From: Leisingera aquaemixtae | GTDB lineage: Bacteria; Pseudomonadota; Alphaproteobacteria; Rhodobacterales; Rhodobacteraceae | Length of the DNA: 64,000 nucleotides | Assembly (NCBI RefSeq): GCF_001458395.1 | Contig: NZ_CYSR01000021.1 | Location: 62,001-126,000, forward strand | Direction of reading: 5' to 3' | Shown: positions 44,340 to 52,838 of the stretch, one piece after another | Layout of the letters: each line of letters starts with the position of its first letter | How positions within the stretch are numbered: the stretch's first letter is position 1 | The notes under the pieces: model-generated | Databases searched by the model: none | Seen by the model: the letters and a program-made list of their open reading frames with translations, nothing else | Told to the model about the DNA's origin: nothing | Program-made: the position numbers and the translations under genes

Positions 44340-44952
44340 GTTTCATCTGCGGCACAGTGAAAGCCGCGCGCGCCGCGTCGGCCTTCTGGCGGCAGATGCA
44401 GCCGCGGGCGTGGTCATTGATCAGCCCCATCGCCTGCATGAATGCAAAAACCGTGGTCGGGCCGACGAATTTCCAGCCGCGTTTCTTGAGTGCCTTCGAC
44501 AGCGCCACGGACTCGGGGCTGGTTGAGGCGGTCTGCGGCTCCGGCAGCTCTTCCGGCTTTGGCTCATAGCTCCAGAAGAACGCCGCCAGCGAGCCCGCCT
44601 CTGCCACCAGTTCCTGCGCCCGGGCGGCATTGCTGATCACCGCCTCGATCTTGCCGCGGTGGCGGATGATGCCCTTGTCCTGCACCAGCCGCTCCACATC
44701 TGCCGCGCCGAACTTGGCCATTTCGTTGAAGTCGAACCCGGCGAAGGCGGCGCGGAAGTTCTCGCGCTTGTCCAGGATGGTGCGCCAGCTGAGGCCGGAC
44801 TGGAAGCTTTCCAGGCAAACCTTCTCAAACAGGCGGATGTCGTCGCCAACCGGGTAGCCCCACTCCTCGTCGTGGTAGCGCAGGAAATCCGGGGCCGAGG
44901 CGGCCCAGGCGCAGCGGGGCTGGCCGTCGGCAGCAGTGAAGGTGCGGCTCAT
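44329..44952 (-). CDS. tag: DNA-3-methyladenine glycosylase I
   Basis: 207 residues. Zinc-binding Cys14 and His27 in the N-terminus (RCAWAASAPDFLRYHDEEWG) and the C-terminal His/Cys pair in NDHARGCICR match E. coli Tag. LFEKVCLESFQSGLSWRTIL is the signature of the base-recognition region. It removes 3-methyladenine to start base-excision repair of alkylated DNA. The last gene of a TetR-YciI-tag unit; its start overlaps the stop of the YciI gene by 4 bp. Confidence 0.95.
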   Translation of the reverse strand: MSRTFTAADGQPRCAWAASAPDFLRYHDEEWGYPVGDDIRLFEKVCLESFQSGLSWRTILDKRENFRAAFAGFDFNEMAKFGAADVERLVQDKGIIRHRGKIEAVISNAARAQELVAEAGSLAAFFWSYEPKPEELPEPQTASTSPESVALSKALKKRGWKFVGPTTVFAFMQAMGLINDHARGCICRQKADAARAAFTVPQMKPAA

Positions 44953-45242
44953 TCCCCGCCCCGCAGGAAATCAAGCCGGGGGTCCATCATGGTGGGCGCC
45001 ACGCCGATGATTTCCGGCTCCACCACACCGCCGGTCACAAAGGGGTCCTGCGCGACGCGGGCGGTCAGGTCCTCTTCGCTTTCCCCCACAGCAAGGATCG
45101 CACCGCCTTCGCCATCGGTCATTGACCCGGCTGCAAGGAACACCCCGTCCTCAAACCCCTGCTTCAGCCAGGCCTTGTGGCCCTCCAGAAATTCGGCCAG
45201 CCGGTCTGTCTGCGCCGCAAATGTCAGCAAAATGAAATACAT
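44949..45242 (-). CDS. YciI-family protein
   Basis: 97 residues with the ferredoxin-like YciI pattern: MYFILLTFAAQTDRLAEFLEGHKAWL, then FLAAGSMTDGEGGAILAVGES with the conserved Asp, and the C-terminal DPFVTGGVVEPEI. Function is unknown; some YciI proteins are dehydrohalogenases. It sits between tag (4-bp overlap) and a TetR regulator. Confidence 0.9.
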   Translation of the reverse strand: MYFILLTFAAQTDRLAEFLEGHKAWLKQGFEDGVFLAAGSMTDGEGGAILAVGESEEDLTARVAQDPFVTGGVVEPEIIGVAPTMMDPRLDFLRGGE

Positions 45243-45263
45243 GTCCGTCTCCTGTGATGCGTT

Positions 45264-45845
45264 CTAAAGGGGATGCTCCGGCGGCAGCTGATCCCTGAGC
45301 CAGTCCTGCATCAGCGCCACCTCGCGGTTGATGAATTCCGTGTCGCCAAACGCCTGCGCCAGCGCCGCCACACCCTGGCTGCGGGCCAGCAGATGCATCG
45401 CCAGCCCGCCGGACCGCGCGCCGCACCCCAGCGCCTGAAACTGCAGGCTGAGCCAGTCCTGAAAGAGCGTAAAGAGTGCCGCAGCCTGCGCCTGCGCAGC
45501 GTGGTTCAGCTTGCCCAGCTCGGTGACCAAGGATCCGACCGGGCAGCCATAGAGGGTGATCTTGGCCTGGTTGGCGATCAGGATGCGGATGAAGCAGGTG
45601 ATCCGCTGCGCGGGGCTTGCGCTTTGCGCCTGCCAATCGTTCAGCATGGCACGGGTATTGGCCATGCGGCGCGCGATCACCGCCTCAAGGATCTCGTCCT
45701 TAGTCTTGAAATGGTAATAGAAATTGCCGCGCGAGATGCCGACCGCCGCAGCGATATCCGCAAAGGACGCCGCCTCGAATCCGCGTTCATAGAACAGCTG
45801 ATCCGCAGCTTCTGTAATCCGGTCCCTGGTTGTTTCCTGCACCAC
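45264..45845 (-). CDS. TetR-family transcriptional regulator
   Basis: 193 residues. The N-terminal HTH (TRDRITEAADQLFYERGFEAASFADIAAAVGISRGNFYYHFKTKDEIL) is canonical, and FLRI...LYGCPVGSLVTELGKL resembles the TetR C-terminal domain of the AcrR-like/YxaF type. It is followed 21 bp later by the YciI and tag genes and probably co-transcribed with them. The ligand is unknown. Confidence 0.92.
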   Translation of the reverse strand: MVQETTRDRITEAADQLFYERGFEAASFADIAAAVGISRGNFYYHFKTKDEILEAVIARRMANTRAMLNDWQAQSASPAQRITCFIRILIANQAKITLYGCPVGSLVTELGKLNHAAQAQAAALFTLFQDWLSLQFQALGCGARSGGLAMHLLARSQGVAALAQAFGDTEFINREVALMQDWLRDQLPPEHPL

Positions 45846-45921
45846 CTCAGCCCTCTAGGACAATTGACCTACAAACCGCAGATTAGGACGATCAACCTAA
45901 CTCATCAAGCGTGAATGCAAG

Positions 45922-46746
45922 CTAGCCTTCTGCAGCGTTGAGAAGAGCCCCGAGCAGGTGGAGTTCCGGATCATTCCCGAGCCGGCCGCCGTTTCGCCAG
46001 GCCATCGAGAGCGCGCATTTCGCAGCCGCCCATTGCAGGAGCCGCCTTCGCCCCACTTGGAACTCCTGCGACCAAAGGGTTGCCAGGAAACTGATACGCT
46101 CTGGCTCACGCACCAGATCCAGCGCCCCGCGCGGGTGGCGAAAAGCATTGGCGAGTTCGTAAGTGCGCTCTCCCAGCACTCCCTTGGCATCAAACGCGCA
46201 ATAGCCGCGATCGCCTAGACGGATGTTGCTGTGATGCAGATCGCCATGCAGCGGACGCACATCCTGCGGATCAGCCAGAAGCCGCCGCGCGAGCGCCTGG
46301 CTGCGAAAAATGTTTGTGCGTGCCTCCTCGGAAGCCCCGGCTGAAACCGTCAACGAAAACAGCGCCGTGAACCAGTCTTCGAGCCGCGGATAGCCCGCTT
46401 CGGGGATAGCACTCGCATGCAGCCCGTTGGCGACCCGCACCAGCTCCGCGGCGGCATCGGCATCCCTGCCGGCGCGGCTGAGATCCCCCAGCGGCGGCCC
46501 GCTAAGCCACTCTATCAATGCAGCCGACGCCGTGACTTTGTAGACCTTGGCCGCCGGACCGCCCGCCGCAACGAGAAACCGGAACCCCCCGGCCTCGTTC
46601 CGCATCCCCTTGGAACCGTAGATTTTGAGCACCGCAGGGCTGCCATCGGCGCGACACACCTTCCAAAGAACTGCAAGCCCTGTCTCCTCCACCAATTCAG
46701 GTGCGGAAACGCCAAATTCAGCTAGAATTTCAGGCGCCGGGATCAT
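45922..46746 (-). CDS. APH(6)/hydroxyurea-kinase-like phosphotransferase
   Basis: 274 residues from the ATG at 46746, overlapping the end of tadA by 17 bp; the frame extends 75 codons upstream, but that part is a shadow of tadA. Kinase features: Lys41 in AVLKIYGSKG, LIEWLSGPPLGDLSRAGRD as in the APH(6) group, the catalytic LHGDLHHSNI (Asp169, Asn174) and CAFDAKG (Asp186). Members phosphorylate streptomycin or hydroxyurea, but chromosomal homologues often have other roles, so resistance should not be assumed. It is co-transcribed with tadA. Confidence 0.85.
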   Translation of the reverse strand: MIPAPEILAEFGVSAPELVEETGLAVLWKVCRADGSPAVLKIYGSKGMRNEAGGFRFLVAAGGPAAKVYKVTASAALIEWLSGPPLGDLSRAGRDADAAAELVRVANGLHASAIPEAGYPRLEDWFTALFSLTVSAGASEEARTNIFRSQALARRLLADPQDVRPLHGDLHHSNIRLGDRGYCAFDAKGVLGERTYELANAFRHPRGALDLVREPERISFLATLWSQEFQVGRRRLLQWAAAKCALSMAWRNGGRLGNDPELHLLGALLNAAEG

Positions 46747-47200
46747 TCCGCAGCCTTTTACCAGCAAAAAATTCCTTGAGCAGCGCGCTGGCCTCGCCTT
46801 CCGCGATCCCGTCATAGACTTCCGGCGCGTGATGCGCCTGCGGATGAGAGAACACGCAGGCGCCATGCGCCACCCCGCCGGACTTGGGATCGGCGGCGCC
46901 GTAGTACACCCGGCGGATGCGGGCGGCGGCGATGGCGGCGGCACACATGGCGCAAGGCTCCAGCGTGACATAGAGGTCGTAGCCGGTCAGCCGCTCGCTG
47001 CCCAAAGCGGCACAGGCTTCGCGGATGGTCAGGATCTCGGCGTGGGCGGTGGGGTCGCTCAGCTCGCGAGTGCGGTTGCCTGCCAGCGCCGCCACCTGCC
47101 CGTCCGGCGCGATCAGCGCAGCGCCGACCGGCACCTCGCCGCGCGCTGCCGCCGCCCGCGCCTGTTCCAGCGCCTTGTCCATATGCGATTTGAATGCCAT
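46730..47200 (-). CDS. tadA: tRNA adenosine(34) deaminase
   Basis: 156 residues. Zinc/catalytic motif HAE at 53-55 (PTAHAEILTIREA) and PCAMC at 82-86 are intact. It deaminates A34 to inosine in the anticodon of tRNA-Arg(ACG). RELSDPTAHAE is typical of TadA rather than other cytidine-deaminase-fold enzymes. It is divergent from the pseudouridine synthase gene and has a 17-bp overlap with the kinase gene downstream. Confidence 0.96.
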   Translation of the reverse strand: MAFKSHMDKALEQARAAAARGEVPVGAALIAPDGQVAALAGNRTRELSDPTAHAEILTIREACAALGSERLTGYDLYVTLEPCAMCAAAIAAARIRRVYYGAADPKSGGVAHGACVFSHPQAHHAPEVYDGIAEGEASALLKEFFAGKRLRNDPGA

Positions 47201-47262
47201 GCCCCTTCCTGCCTGCGATTGCCCGCTTTCGCAAGGCAGCGGAATGCTCTATGGCACGAGGC

Positions 47263-48318
47263 ATGAGCAAAACACCCGCATCCCCCAAGGGCAAACCGGC
47301 CCCGAAATCTCAGCCCCGCAAGGCCACCGCAAAACCGGAGGGCGCCGCGCCCGAGGGCGACCGCATCGCCAAGGTCCTGTCGCGCGCAGGCGTCGCCTCG
47401 CGCCGCGAGGCTGAGCGCATGATCGCCGAGGGCCGCGTGTCGGTGAACGGCAAGAAGATTGACAGCCCGGCGCTGAACGTGACCGCGAAGGACCGCATCA
47501 GCATTGATGGCCAGCCCCTGCCGGAGGCGGAGGCGCCGCGGATGTGGCTGTATTACAAGCCCATCGGGCTGGTGACATCGAACAGCGACGAGAAGGGCCG
47601 CACGACAATCTTTGACGAGCTGCCGGAAGACATGCCGCGGGTGATGACGGTCGGCCGCCTTGACCTCAACTCCGAAGGGCTGCTGCTGCTGACCAATGAC
47701 GGCGGCATCAAACGCAAGCTGGAGCTGCCTGCCACCGGCTGGCTGCGCCGCTACCGGGTTCGGATCAACGGCCGCCCCAAGGACGAGGATTTTGCCCCCC
47801 TGCGCAAGGGCCTGGTGATCGAGGGCGAGAGGTTCCAGCCGATGACCGTGTCGCTGGACCGCCAGCAGGGCGCCAACGCCTGGCTGACCGTCGGCCTGCG
47901 CGAAGGCAAGAACCGCGAGATCCGCCGCGCGATGGAGGATATCGGCTTCAGCGTGAACCGGCTGCTGCGGGTATCTTACGGGCCGTTCCAGTTGGGCAAC
48001 CTGAAACCGGGAGAGGTCGAGGAACTGCGCGCCCGCGTGGTGCGCGACCAGCTGGGGCTGGCGGAGGAAGAGGAAATACCGGCGACCCGCCCCACCCGCA
48101 ACCGCGGCGGCAAGCCCGCAGGTAAACCGATGGGCAAGCCTGCAGGCAAACCGATGGGCAAGCCCGCAGGCAAACCGGTCGGGAAACAGGCCGCGCAGCC
48201 TTCGGGCAAGCAGGGCAACCCGGGCAGAACCGCAGGCAAAGCCCCGCCAGCACGCGGCGCCCGGCCGGATCAGCGCGGCGGCGGCAAACGGCCCGCCGGC
48301 AAGAATCCCCGCCGCTGA
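47263..48318 (+). CDS. rluB: RluB/RsuA-family pseudouridine synthase
   Basis: 351 residues from the ATG at 47263; earlier in-frame starts are possible. An N-terminal basic extension is followed by an S4 RNA-binding domain (about 33-85, RIAKVLSRAGVASRREAERMI) and the catalytic domain with Asp134 in VGRLDLNSEGLLLLTND. It isomerises a uridine in 23S rRNA. The last 80 residues are low-complexity, with several direct repeats of G-K-P-x-G-K-P-A encoded by a 24-bp tandem repeat (about 48106-48190), probably an RNA-binding tail. Confidence 0.92.
   Translation: MSKTPASPKGKPAPKSQPRKATAKPEGAAPEGDRIAKVLSRAGVASRREAERMIAEGRVSVNGKKIDSPALNVTAKDRISIDGQPLPEAEAPRMWLYYKPIGLVTSNSDEKGRTTIFDELPEDMPRVMTVGRLDLNSEGLLLLTNDGGIKRKLELPATGWLRRYRVRINGRPKDEDFAPLRKGLVIEGERFQPMTVSLDRQQGANAWLTVGLREGKNREIRRAMEDIGFSVNRLLRVSYGPFQLGNLKPGEVEELRARVVRDQLGLAEEEEIPATRPTRNRGGKPAGKPMGKPAGKPMGKPAGKPVGKQAAQPSGKQGNPGRTAGKAPPARGARPDQRGGGKRPAGKNPRR
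48106..48190 (+). repeat. 24-bp tandem repeat inside the pseudouridine synthase gene
   Basis: The unit GGCAAGCCYGCAGGYAAACC (with a following GATG or GGTC) recurs about three and a half times and encodes alternating GKPA and GKPM units. Copies differ at synonymous positions, so the repeat is not brand new, and its copy number may vary between strains. Confidence 0.75.
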
Positions 48319-48413
48319 GCCATTTCCCGCGGACTTCCCCCTAGCAACAGCGCCAGCTATCCCCTAGATTTCCAATCAGTTAATCTTCGCTGGCCGTTCC
48401 TGGGGGAGCTTGC

Positions 48414-48488
48414 GTGCAAAAAATTGCTTATGTCGCCCTTTTGATCCTGATGTTCGGGCTCAGCACTGGCTGGATCGTGGGGGGCTGA
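48414..48488 (+). CDS. 24-aa membrane peptide
   Basis: A GTG start with GGGGGAG eight bases upstream opens a 24-codon frame (starts MQKIAYVALLILMFGLSTGW) that is a single transmembrane helix with a short GG tail. Its TGA lies 4 bp before the XpaC start, so it may be the first gene of the XpaC-TelA-SPFH unit. Length and ribosome-binding site support translation; the function is unknown. Confidence 0.5.
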   Translation: MQKIAYVALLILMFGLSTGWIVGG

Positions 48489-48492
48489 GCGG

Positions 48493-49386
48493 ATGGCACA
48501 GCGCTACGGCGGCAAACACAGCCCTGGCAAAAAAACCGGGCCGCAAGGCTCCGCTCCGCAGCAGACTTACCGCAACGCGCAGGTGGATCCGGTCGGGATG
48601 CGCGCCAACGTGCTGTTTGTGCCGCCCGCCCTCCTGGCCCTGCTGTCGCTGAATGACGGCGCGGCCGGGCTGGCCTTGGGGCTGATCGGCGCGGGGCTGT
48701 GGACCGGCGGCGCCTTCCTGCTGCGCGAAGGGCTCAAGGCCGAAGCCGCCTTTGCCGCCCGCAAGGTGGCCCGCAGACCCGCCCTGCCCCGCAAGATCCT
48801 GGCAGCGCTGCTGGCAGGCGCCGGCGCGGCGCTGGCGGCGTGGAAAGGGGAACCCGGCCTGCTGAGCGCCGTCATCTATGGCACGGCGGCGGCTGGCCTG
48901 CATCTTGCGGCCTTTGGCATCGACCCGCTTCACGACAAGGGCGCGGAGGGCACCGACACCTTCCAGCGGTCCCGGGTGGCCCGCGCGGTGGATGAGGCCG
49001 AACAAAACCTTGCCGCCATGAAGGACGCCGCCCTGCGCGCCCGCGACCGCACGGTGGAGGCACGGGTGGAGCAGTTCCAGTCGGTTGCGCGCGAGCTGTT
49101 CCGCACGGTTGAGGAAGATCCCCGTGACCTGACCGCGGCGCGAAAGTACCTGACCGTCTATCTGCAGGGCGCCCGTGACGCGACGGTGAAATTCGCCGAT
49201 ATTTACGCCCGCAGCCAGGACGCCCAGGCCCGCGAAGGCTATTTGGCGCTGCTGGATGATCTGGAACAGAACTTTGCCGCGCGCACCCGCAAGATGCTGG
49301 TGGAGGACCGCACGGACCTGACGATTGAGATTGATGTGCTGCGCGACCGTTTGCAGCGCGAGGGGGTCCATCTGGACCGGAACTGA
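48493..49386 (+). CDS. XpaC-like (5-bromo-4-chloroindolyl phosphate hydrolysis family) membrane protein
   Basis: 297 residues. Two pairs of hydrophobic helices (about 40-78 and 104-145) are followed by a helical cytosolic region of 150 residues containing LRARDRTVEARVEQFQ and YLTVYLQGARDATVKF, the XpaC pattern. XpaC was named from indolyl-phosphate hydrolysis but is generally encoded with TelA and is linked to envelope stress. It is 4 bp after the short peptide gene and 18 bp before telA, so this is an operon. Confidence 0.82.
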   Translation: MAQRYGGKHSPGKKTGPQGSAPQQTYRNAQVDPVGMRANVLFVPPALLALLSLNDGAAGLALGLIGAGLWTGGAFLLREGLKAEAAFAARKVARRPALPRKILAALLAGAGAALAAWKGEPGLLSAVIYGTAAAGLHLAAFGIDPLHDKGAEGTDTFQRSRVARAVDEAEQNLAAMKDAALRARDRTVEARVEQFQSVARELFRTVEEDPRDLTAARKYLTVYLQGARDATVKFADIYARSQDAQAREGYLALLDDLEQNFAARTRKMLVEDRTDLTIEIDVLRDRLQREGVHLDRN

Positions 49387-49404
49387 TTAGCGAGGAAGCC
49401 GTTC

Positions 49405-50595
49405 ATGTCTGAAGCTGTGCAACAGAAGGCCGCCCAGGCCGAGGCCCTGGTTCAAGAGGTCACCGCCATCGAACTGCCGGAACCCGTGGCGGAGGTGCAG
49501 CCGCTGGAGCAGGCCGACGCCCTCACCAGCGAAGCCATCCGGGTGCGGATGGACCGGATCGACATGGCCGATACCAATTCCATCATCCATTTCGGCTCTG
49601 CCGCGCAGGCGGAGCTGCAGACGATCAGCCAGGCGATGCTTTCGGATGTGCGGAACAAGGATGTGGGCCCCGCGGGCGACAGCTTGCGCAACATCGTGAC
49701 CACCATCCGCGGCTTCTCCGTCTCCGAGCTGGACATCCGCCGCAAGCCGGCCTTCTGGGAGCGGCTTTTGGGCAGGGCCGCGCCCTTTGCCAAGTTCACC
49801 GCGCGCTATGAAACCGTGCAGGAGCAGATCGACAGGATCACGGATGACCTCCTGGGCCACGAGCACCGGCTGCTGAAGGACATCAAGTCGCTCGACCTGC
49901 TGTATGAAAAGACGCTGGGCTTCTATGACGAGCTGGCGCTTTACATCGCGGCGGGCGAGGCCAAGCTGGCGCAGCTGGACAGCGCGGATATCCCGGCCAA
50001 GGAGGCCGAGGTGCAGGCCGCCGCAGAAGGCGATAAGGTCATGAAGGCCCAGGAACTGCGCGACCTGCGCGCCGCGCGCGACGATCTGGAGCGGCGGGTG
50101 CATGACCTGAAGCTGACACGCCAGGTCACCATGCAGTCGCTGCCTTCGATCCGGCTGGTGCAGGAAAACGACAAGTCGCTGGTGACCAAGATCAACTCCA
50201 CCCTGGTCAACACCGTGCCGCTGTGGGAGACCCAGCTGGCGCAGGCGCTGACCATCCGGCGCTCGGCTCAGGCGGCCGCCGCGGTGCGCGATGCCAATGA
50301 CCTGACCAATGAGCTCTTGACCTCCAACGCGGCCAACTTGCGGCAGTCCAACGAGATGATCCGCCAGGAGATGGAGCGCGGCGTCTTTGACATCGAAGCG
50401 GTGAAACAGGCCAACGCGGATCTGATCGGCACCATTCAGGACAGCTTGCGGATTGCCGATGAGGGCAAGGCCAAGCGCGCCGCCGCCGAGGCCGAGCTGG
50501 TGAAGATGGAGGCCGAGCTGCGCGACACGCTGGCCGCGGCGAAGGCCCGCCGCGACGGGACCGGCGACACGGCCGGCACCGCGGTGCCGAACTGA
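49405..50595 (+). CDS. TelA-family toxic-anion resistance protein
   Basis: 396 residues, soluble and almost wholly alpha-helical with long coiled coils. It is full-length for TelA/KlaA, which has been linked to tellurite and antimicrobial resistance through an unknown mechanism. Family motifs such as RRKPAFWERLLGRAAPF near residue 112 and QENDKSLVTKINSTLVNTVPLWETQL near residue 250 are conserved. It is 18 bp after XpaC and is followed by a lipoprotein, an SPFH protein and a zinc-ribbon protein on the same strand. Confidence 0.92.
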   Translation: MSEAVQQKAAQAEALVQEVTAIELPEPVAEVQPLEQADALTSEAIRVRMDRIDMADTNSIIHFGSAAQAELQTISQAMLSDVRNKDVGPAGDSLRNIVTTIRGFSVSELDIRRKPAFWERLLGRAAPFAKFTARYETVQEQIDRITDDLLGHEHRLLKDIKSLDLLYEKTLGFYDELALYIAAGEAKLAQLDSADIPAKEAEVQAAAEGDKVMKAQELRDLRAARDDLERRVHDLKLTRQVTMQSLPSIRLVQENDKSLVTKINSTLVNTVPLWETQLAQALTIRRSAQAAAAVRDANDLTNELLTSNAANLRQSNEMIRQEMERGVFDIEAVKQANADLIGTIQDSLRIADEGKAKRAAAEAELVKMEAELRDTLAAAKARRDGTGDTAGTAVPN

Positions 50596-50600
50596 AGGCG

Positions 50601-51542
50601 GTGGCAGGCCTTCAGGCATATAAGGCGGTTTGGAAAGGCGGCGCGGCGCTGGCCGGCCTGGCAGCCCTGGCGGCATGCCTGCCAGCTTCCCAGCCGGAAT
50701 CGCTGGTGCCGCAGCCCCGCCCGGCGGTGCCGCAGCCTGCGGTTTACAAACCCTCCGCCGACAGCGCGCAGCTGGCCTACTATTACAACGCCCTGCAGCG
50801 CGACCTGCTGACCCGCGGCCTGCTGCGCACCGACGGCGGCGGCCCGGACACGCCCTATGACGCCGAGGATCTGGCCGACAGCTTCGAGGCGCTGGCGTTT
50901 TACGACGAATACGGCGGCTCCGGCATTTCCGGCGGCTTGGGCCGCTGGGCAGGCCCGGTGCGGATCGCGGCGGAGTTCGGCCCTTCGGTGCCGGCCGCCC
51001 GGCGCGCAGAGGACCGCGAAACCCTCAGCGCCTATGCCGCCCGGCTGGCCCGGATCACCGGCCATCCGGTCGCCACCGTGGCCGCGCGCGGCAACTTCCA
51101 TGTGATCTTTGCCAGCCTCGACGACAGCGCCTTTGTCGCCGAGCGGGTGCGTGAGCTGCTGCCCTCGATCAGCGCCAGGGACCTGTCGCTGCTGGCCGCG
51201 CCACCGCGCAGCTTTTACTGCCTGGTGGTGGCGGGCGGGCCGCAGAGCGACCCTTTGTCCTACACCCGCGGGGTGGCGCTGATCCGGGCCGAGCACCCGG
51301 ACCTGGTGCGCAGAAGCTGCGTGCATGAGGAAGTGGCGCAAGGGTTGGGCCTGAGGAACGACAGCCCGCGGGCGCGGCCCTCGATCTTCAACGACGATGA
51401 CGAATTTGCGCTGCTGACCAGCTTTGACGAAAAACTGCTGCAGATGCTGTATGATCCAAGACTGACAACTGGGATGAGCGCCGAGGAGGCCCGCCCCATC
51501 ATCCGCATTCTCGCCCGCGAGGCGATGGGCCAGGAACTGTAG
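50601..51542 (+). CDS. DUF2927-type lipoprotein
   Basis: 313 residues from a GTG 5 bp after the telA stop. A type II signal peptide with lipobox LAALAAC (Cys26) is followed by the DUF2927 domain ending CVHEEVAQGLGLRND, where His-Glu-x-x-x-Gln-Gly is protease-like, and FNDDDEFALLTSFDEKLLQMLYDPRLTTGM. The H-E pair suggests a zinc site, but no classical HExxH is present. DUF2927 proteins are typical of Rhodobacterales and have no proven function. This one links the TelA and SPFH genes. Confidence 0.85.
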   Translation: MAGLQAYKAVWKGGAALAGLAALAACLPASQPESLVPQPRPAVPQPAVYKPSADSAQLAYYYNALQRDLLTRGLLRTDGGGPDTPYDAEDLADSFEALAFYDEYGGSGISGGLGRWAGPVRIAAEFGPSVPAARRAEDRETLSAYAARLARITGHPVATVAARGNFHVIFASLDDSAFVAERVRELLPSISARDLSLLAAPPRSFYCLVVAGGPQSDPLSYTRGVALIRAEHPDLVRRSCVHEEVAQGLGLRNDSPRARPSIFNDDDEFALLTSFDEKLLQMLYDPRLTTGMSAEEARPIIRILAREAMGQEL

Positions 51543-51568
51543 GCCGCCAAAGGAAGAGGACCTGAAAC

Positions 51569-52756
51569 ATGGGTATTTTCGATTTTCTCAAAGGCGAATT
51601 CATCGATGTCATTCACTGGGTGGATGACACCCATGACACCATGGTCTGGCGGTTCGAGCGCGAGGGGCATGCGATCAAATACGGCGCCAAGCTGACGGTG
51701 CGCGAGGGCCAGGCGGCGGTGTTCGTGCATGAGGGCCAGCTGGCGGATGTGTTCACCCCCGGTCTCTACCTGCTGGAAACCAACAACATGCCGGTGATGA
51801 CAACGCTGCAGCATTGGGACCATGGCTTCCAGTCGCCGTTCAAGTCGGAAATCTACTTTGTCGACACCACCCGGTTCAGCGACCTGAAGTGGGGCACCAA
51901 GAACCCGATCATCTGCCGCGACCCGGAGTTCGGCCCGGTCCGGCTGCGCGCCTATGGCACCTATACGATCAAGGTCGCCGACCCGGCCCGCTTCCTGTCG
52001 GAGATCGTCGGCACCGATGGCGAGTTCACCATGGACGAGATCTCCTATCAGATCCGCAACATCATCGTGCAGGAGTTCTCCCGCGTCATTGCCGGCTCCG
52101 GCATTCCGGTGCTGGACATGGCCGCCAACACTGCCGATCTGGGCAAGCTGGTGGCGGCGGAAATTTCCGGCACCCTGGCGGAGTACGGCCTGATGATGCC
52201 GGAACTCTACATCGAGAACATCTCGCTGCCGCCCGCGGTGGAGGAAGCGCTGGACAAGCGCACCCAGATGGGCGTGCTGGGCGATCTGGGCCGTTACACC
52301 CAGTTTTCCGCCGCCGAGGCGATGACCGCCGCGGCCAGAACCCCGAACAGCGGCATGGGCGCAGGCATGGGGATGGGCATGGGAATGGCGATGGCCCAGC
52401 AGATGGGCCAGGCCCTGCAGGGAGGCGCCCCCTCTCAGGCAGCGGGTCAGCCGGCCGGGCCATGGGGCGCACGGCCCGCACCCGCTGCGCCGCAAGCGTC
52501 TGCGCCTGCAGCGCCGCCCCCGCCGCCGGTGGAGCATGTCTGGCACATCGCGGCGGACGGTCAGACCTCCGGGCCGTTTTCCAAGGCTCGGATGGGGCGG
52601 ATGGCGCAGGACGGCAGCCTGACGCGGGACACCCACGTCTGGACGCCGGGCCAGGACGGCTGGAAACGAGCGGGCGATGTGATGGAACTGGCGCAGCTGT
52701 TCACCATCCTGCCGCCGCCTCCGCCTCCGCCCCCCCCGGCCCCGCCGGCCGGCTGA
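51569..52756 (+). CDS. SPFH-domain protein with C-terminal GYF_2 domain
   Basis: 395 residues. Residues of about 1-250 are an SPFH domain of the YdjI/virion-core type (VREGQAAVFVHEGQLADVFTPGLYLLETNNMPV; RAYGTYTIKVADPARFLSEIVG). A Gly/Met-rich linker (about 260-280), a proline-rich linker, and a GYF_2/DUF4339 domain (about 327-380, VWHIAADGQTSGPFSKARM) follow, and then a polyproline tail. SPFH proteins scaffold membrane microdomains; the GYF domain would bind proline-rich partners, and the neighbouring zinc-ribbon protein begins with a proline run. It is co-directional with the telA genes, 26 bp after the lipoprotein gene. Confidence 0.9.
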   Translation: MGIFDFLKGEFIDVIHWVDDTHDTMVWRFEREGHAIKYGAKLTVREGQAAVFVHEGQLADVFTPGLYLLETNNMPVMTTLQHWDHGFQSPFKSEIYFVDTTRFSDLKWGTKNPIICRDPEFGPVRLRAYGTYTIKVADPARFLSEIVGTDGEFTMDEISYQIRNIIVQEFSRVIAGSGIPVLDMAANTADLGKLVAAEISGTLAEYGLMMPELYIENISLPPAVEEALDKRTQMGVLGDLGRYTQFSAAEAMTAAARTPNSGMGAGMGMGMGMAMAQQMGQALQGGAPSQAAGQPAGPWGARPAPAAPQASAPAAPPPPPVEHVWHIAADGQTSGPFSKARMGRMAQDGSLTRDTHVWTPGQDGWKRAGDVMELAQLFTILPPPPPPPPPAPPAG

Positions 52757-52838
52757 GCCTTGGCTGCGGCGGCGTCCGGACCGCGATGCCGCCGCGCTCA
52801 TTCCTTCTGTTGAATTTTCACCGCAGGTTTCCCTCCCC

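Noticed and set aside
45922-46746. APH(6)-like gene as a recently acquired resistance gene
   Set aside because: No mobile element flanks it, sampled GC content looks like its neighbours, and it is overlapped with tadA.
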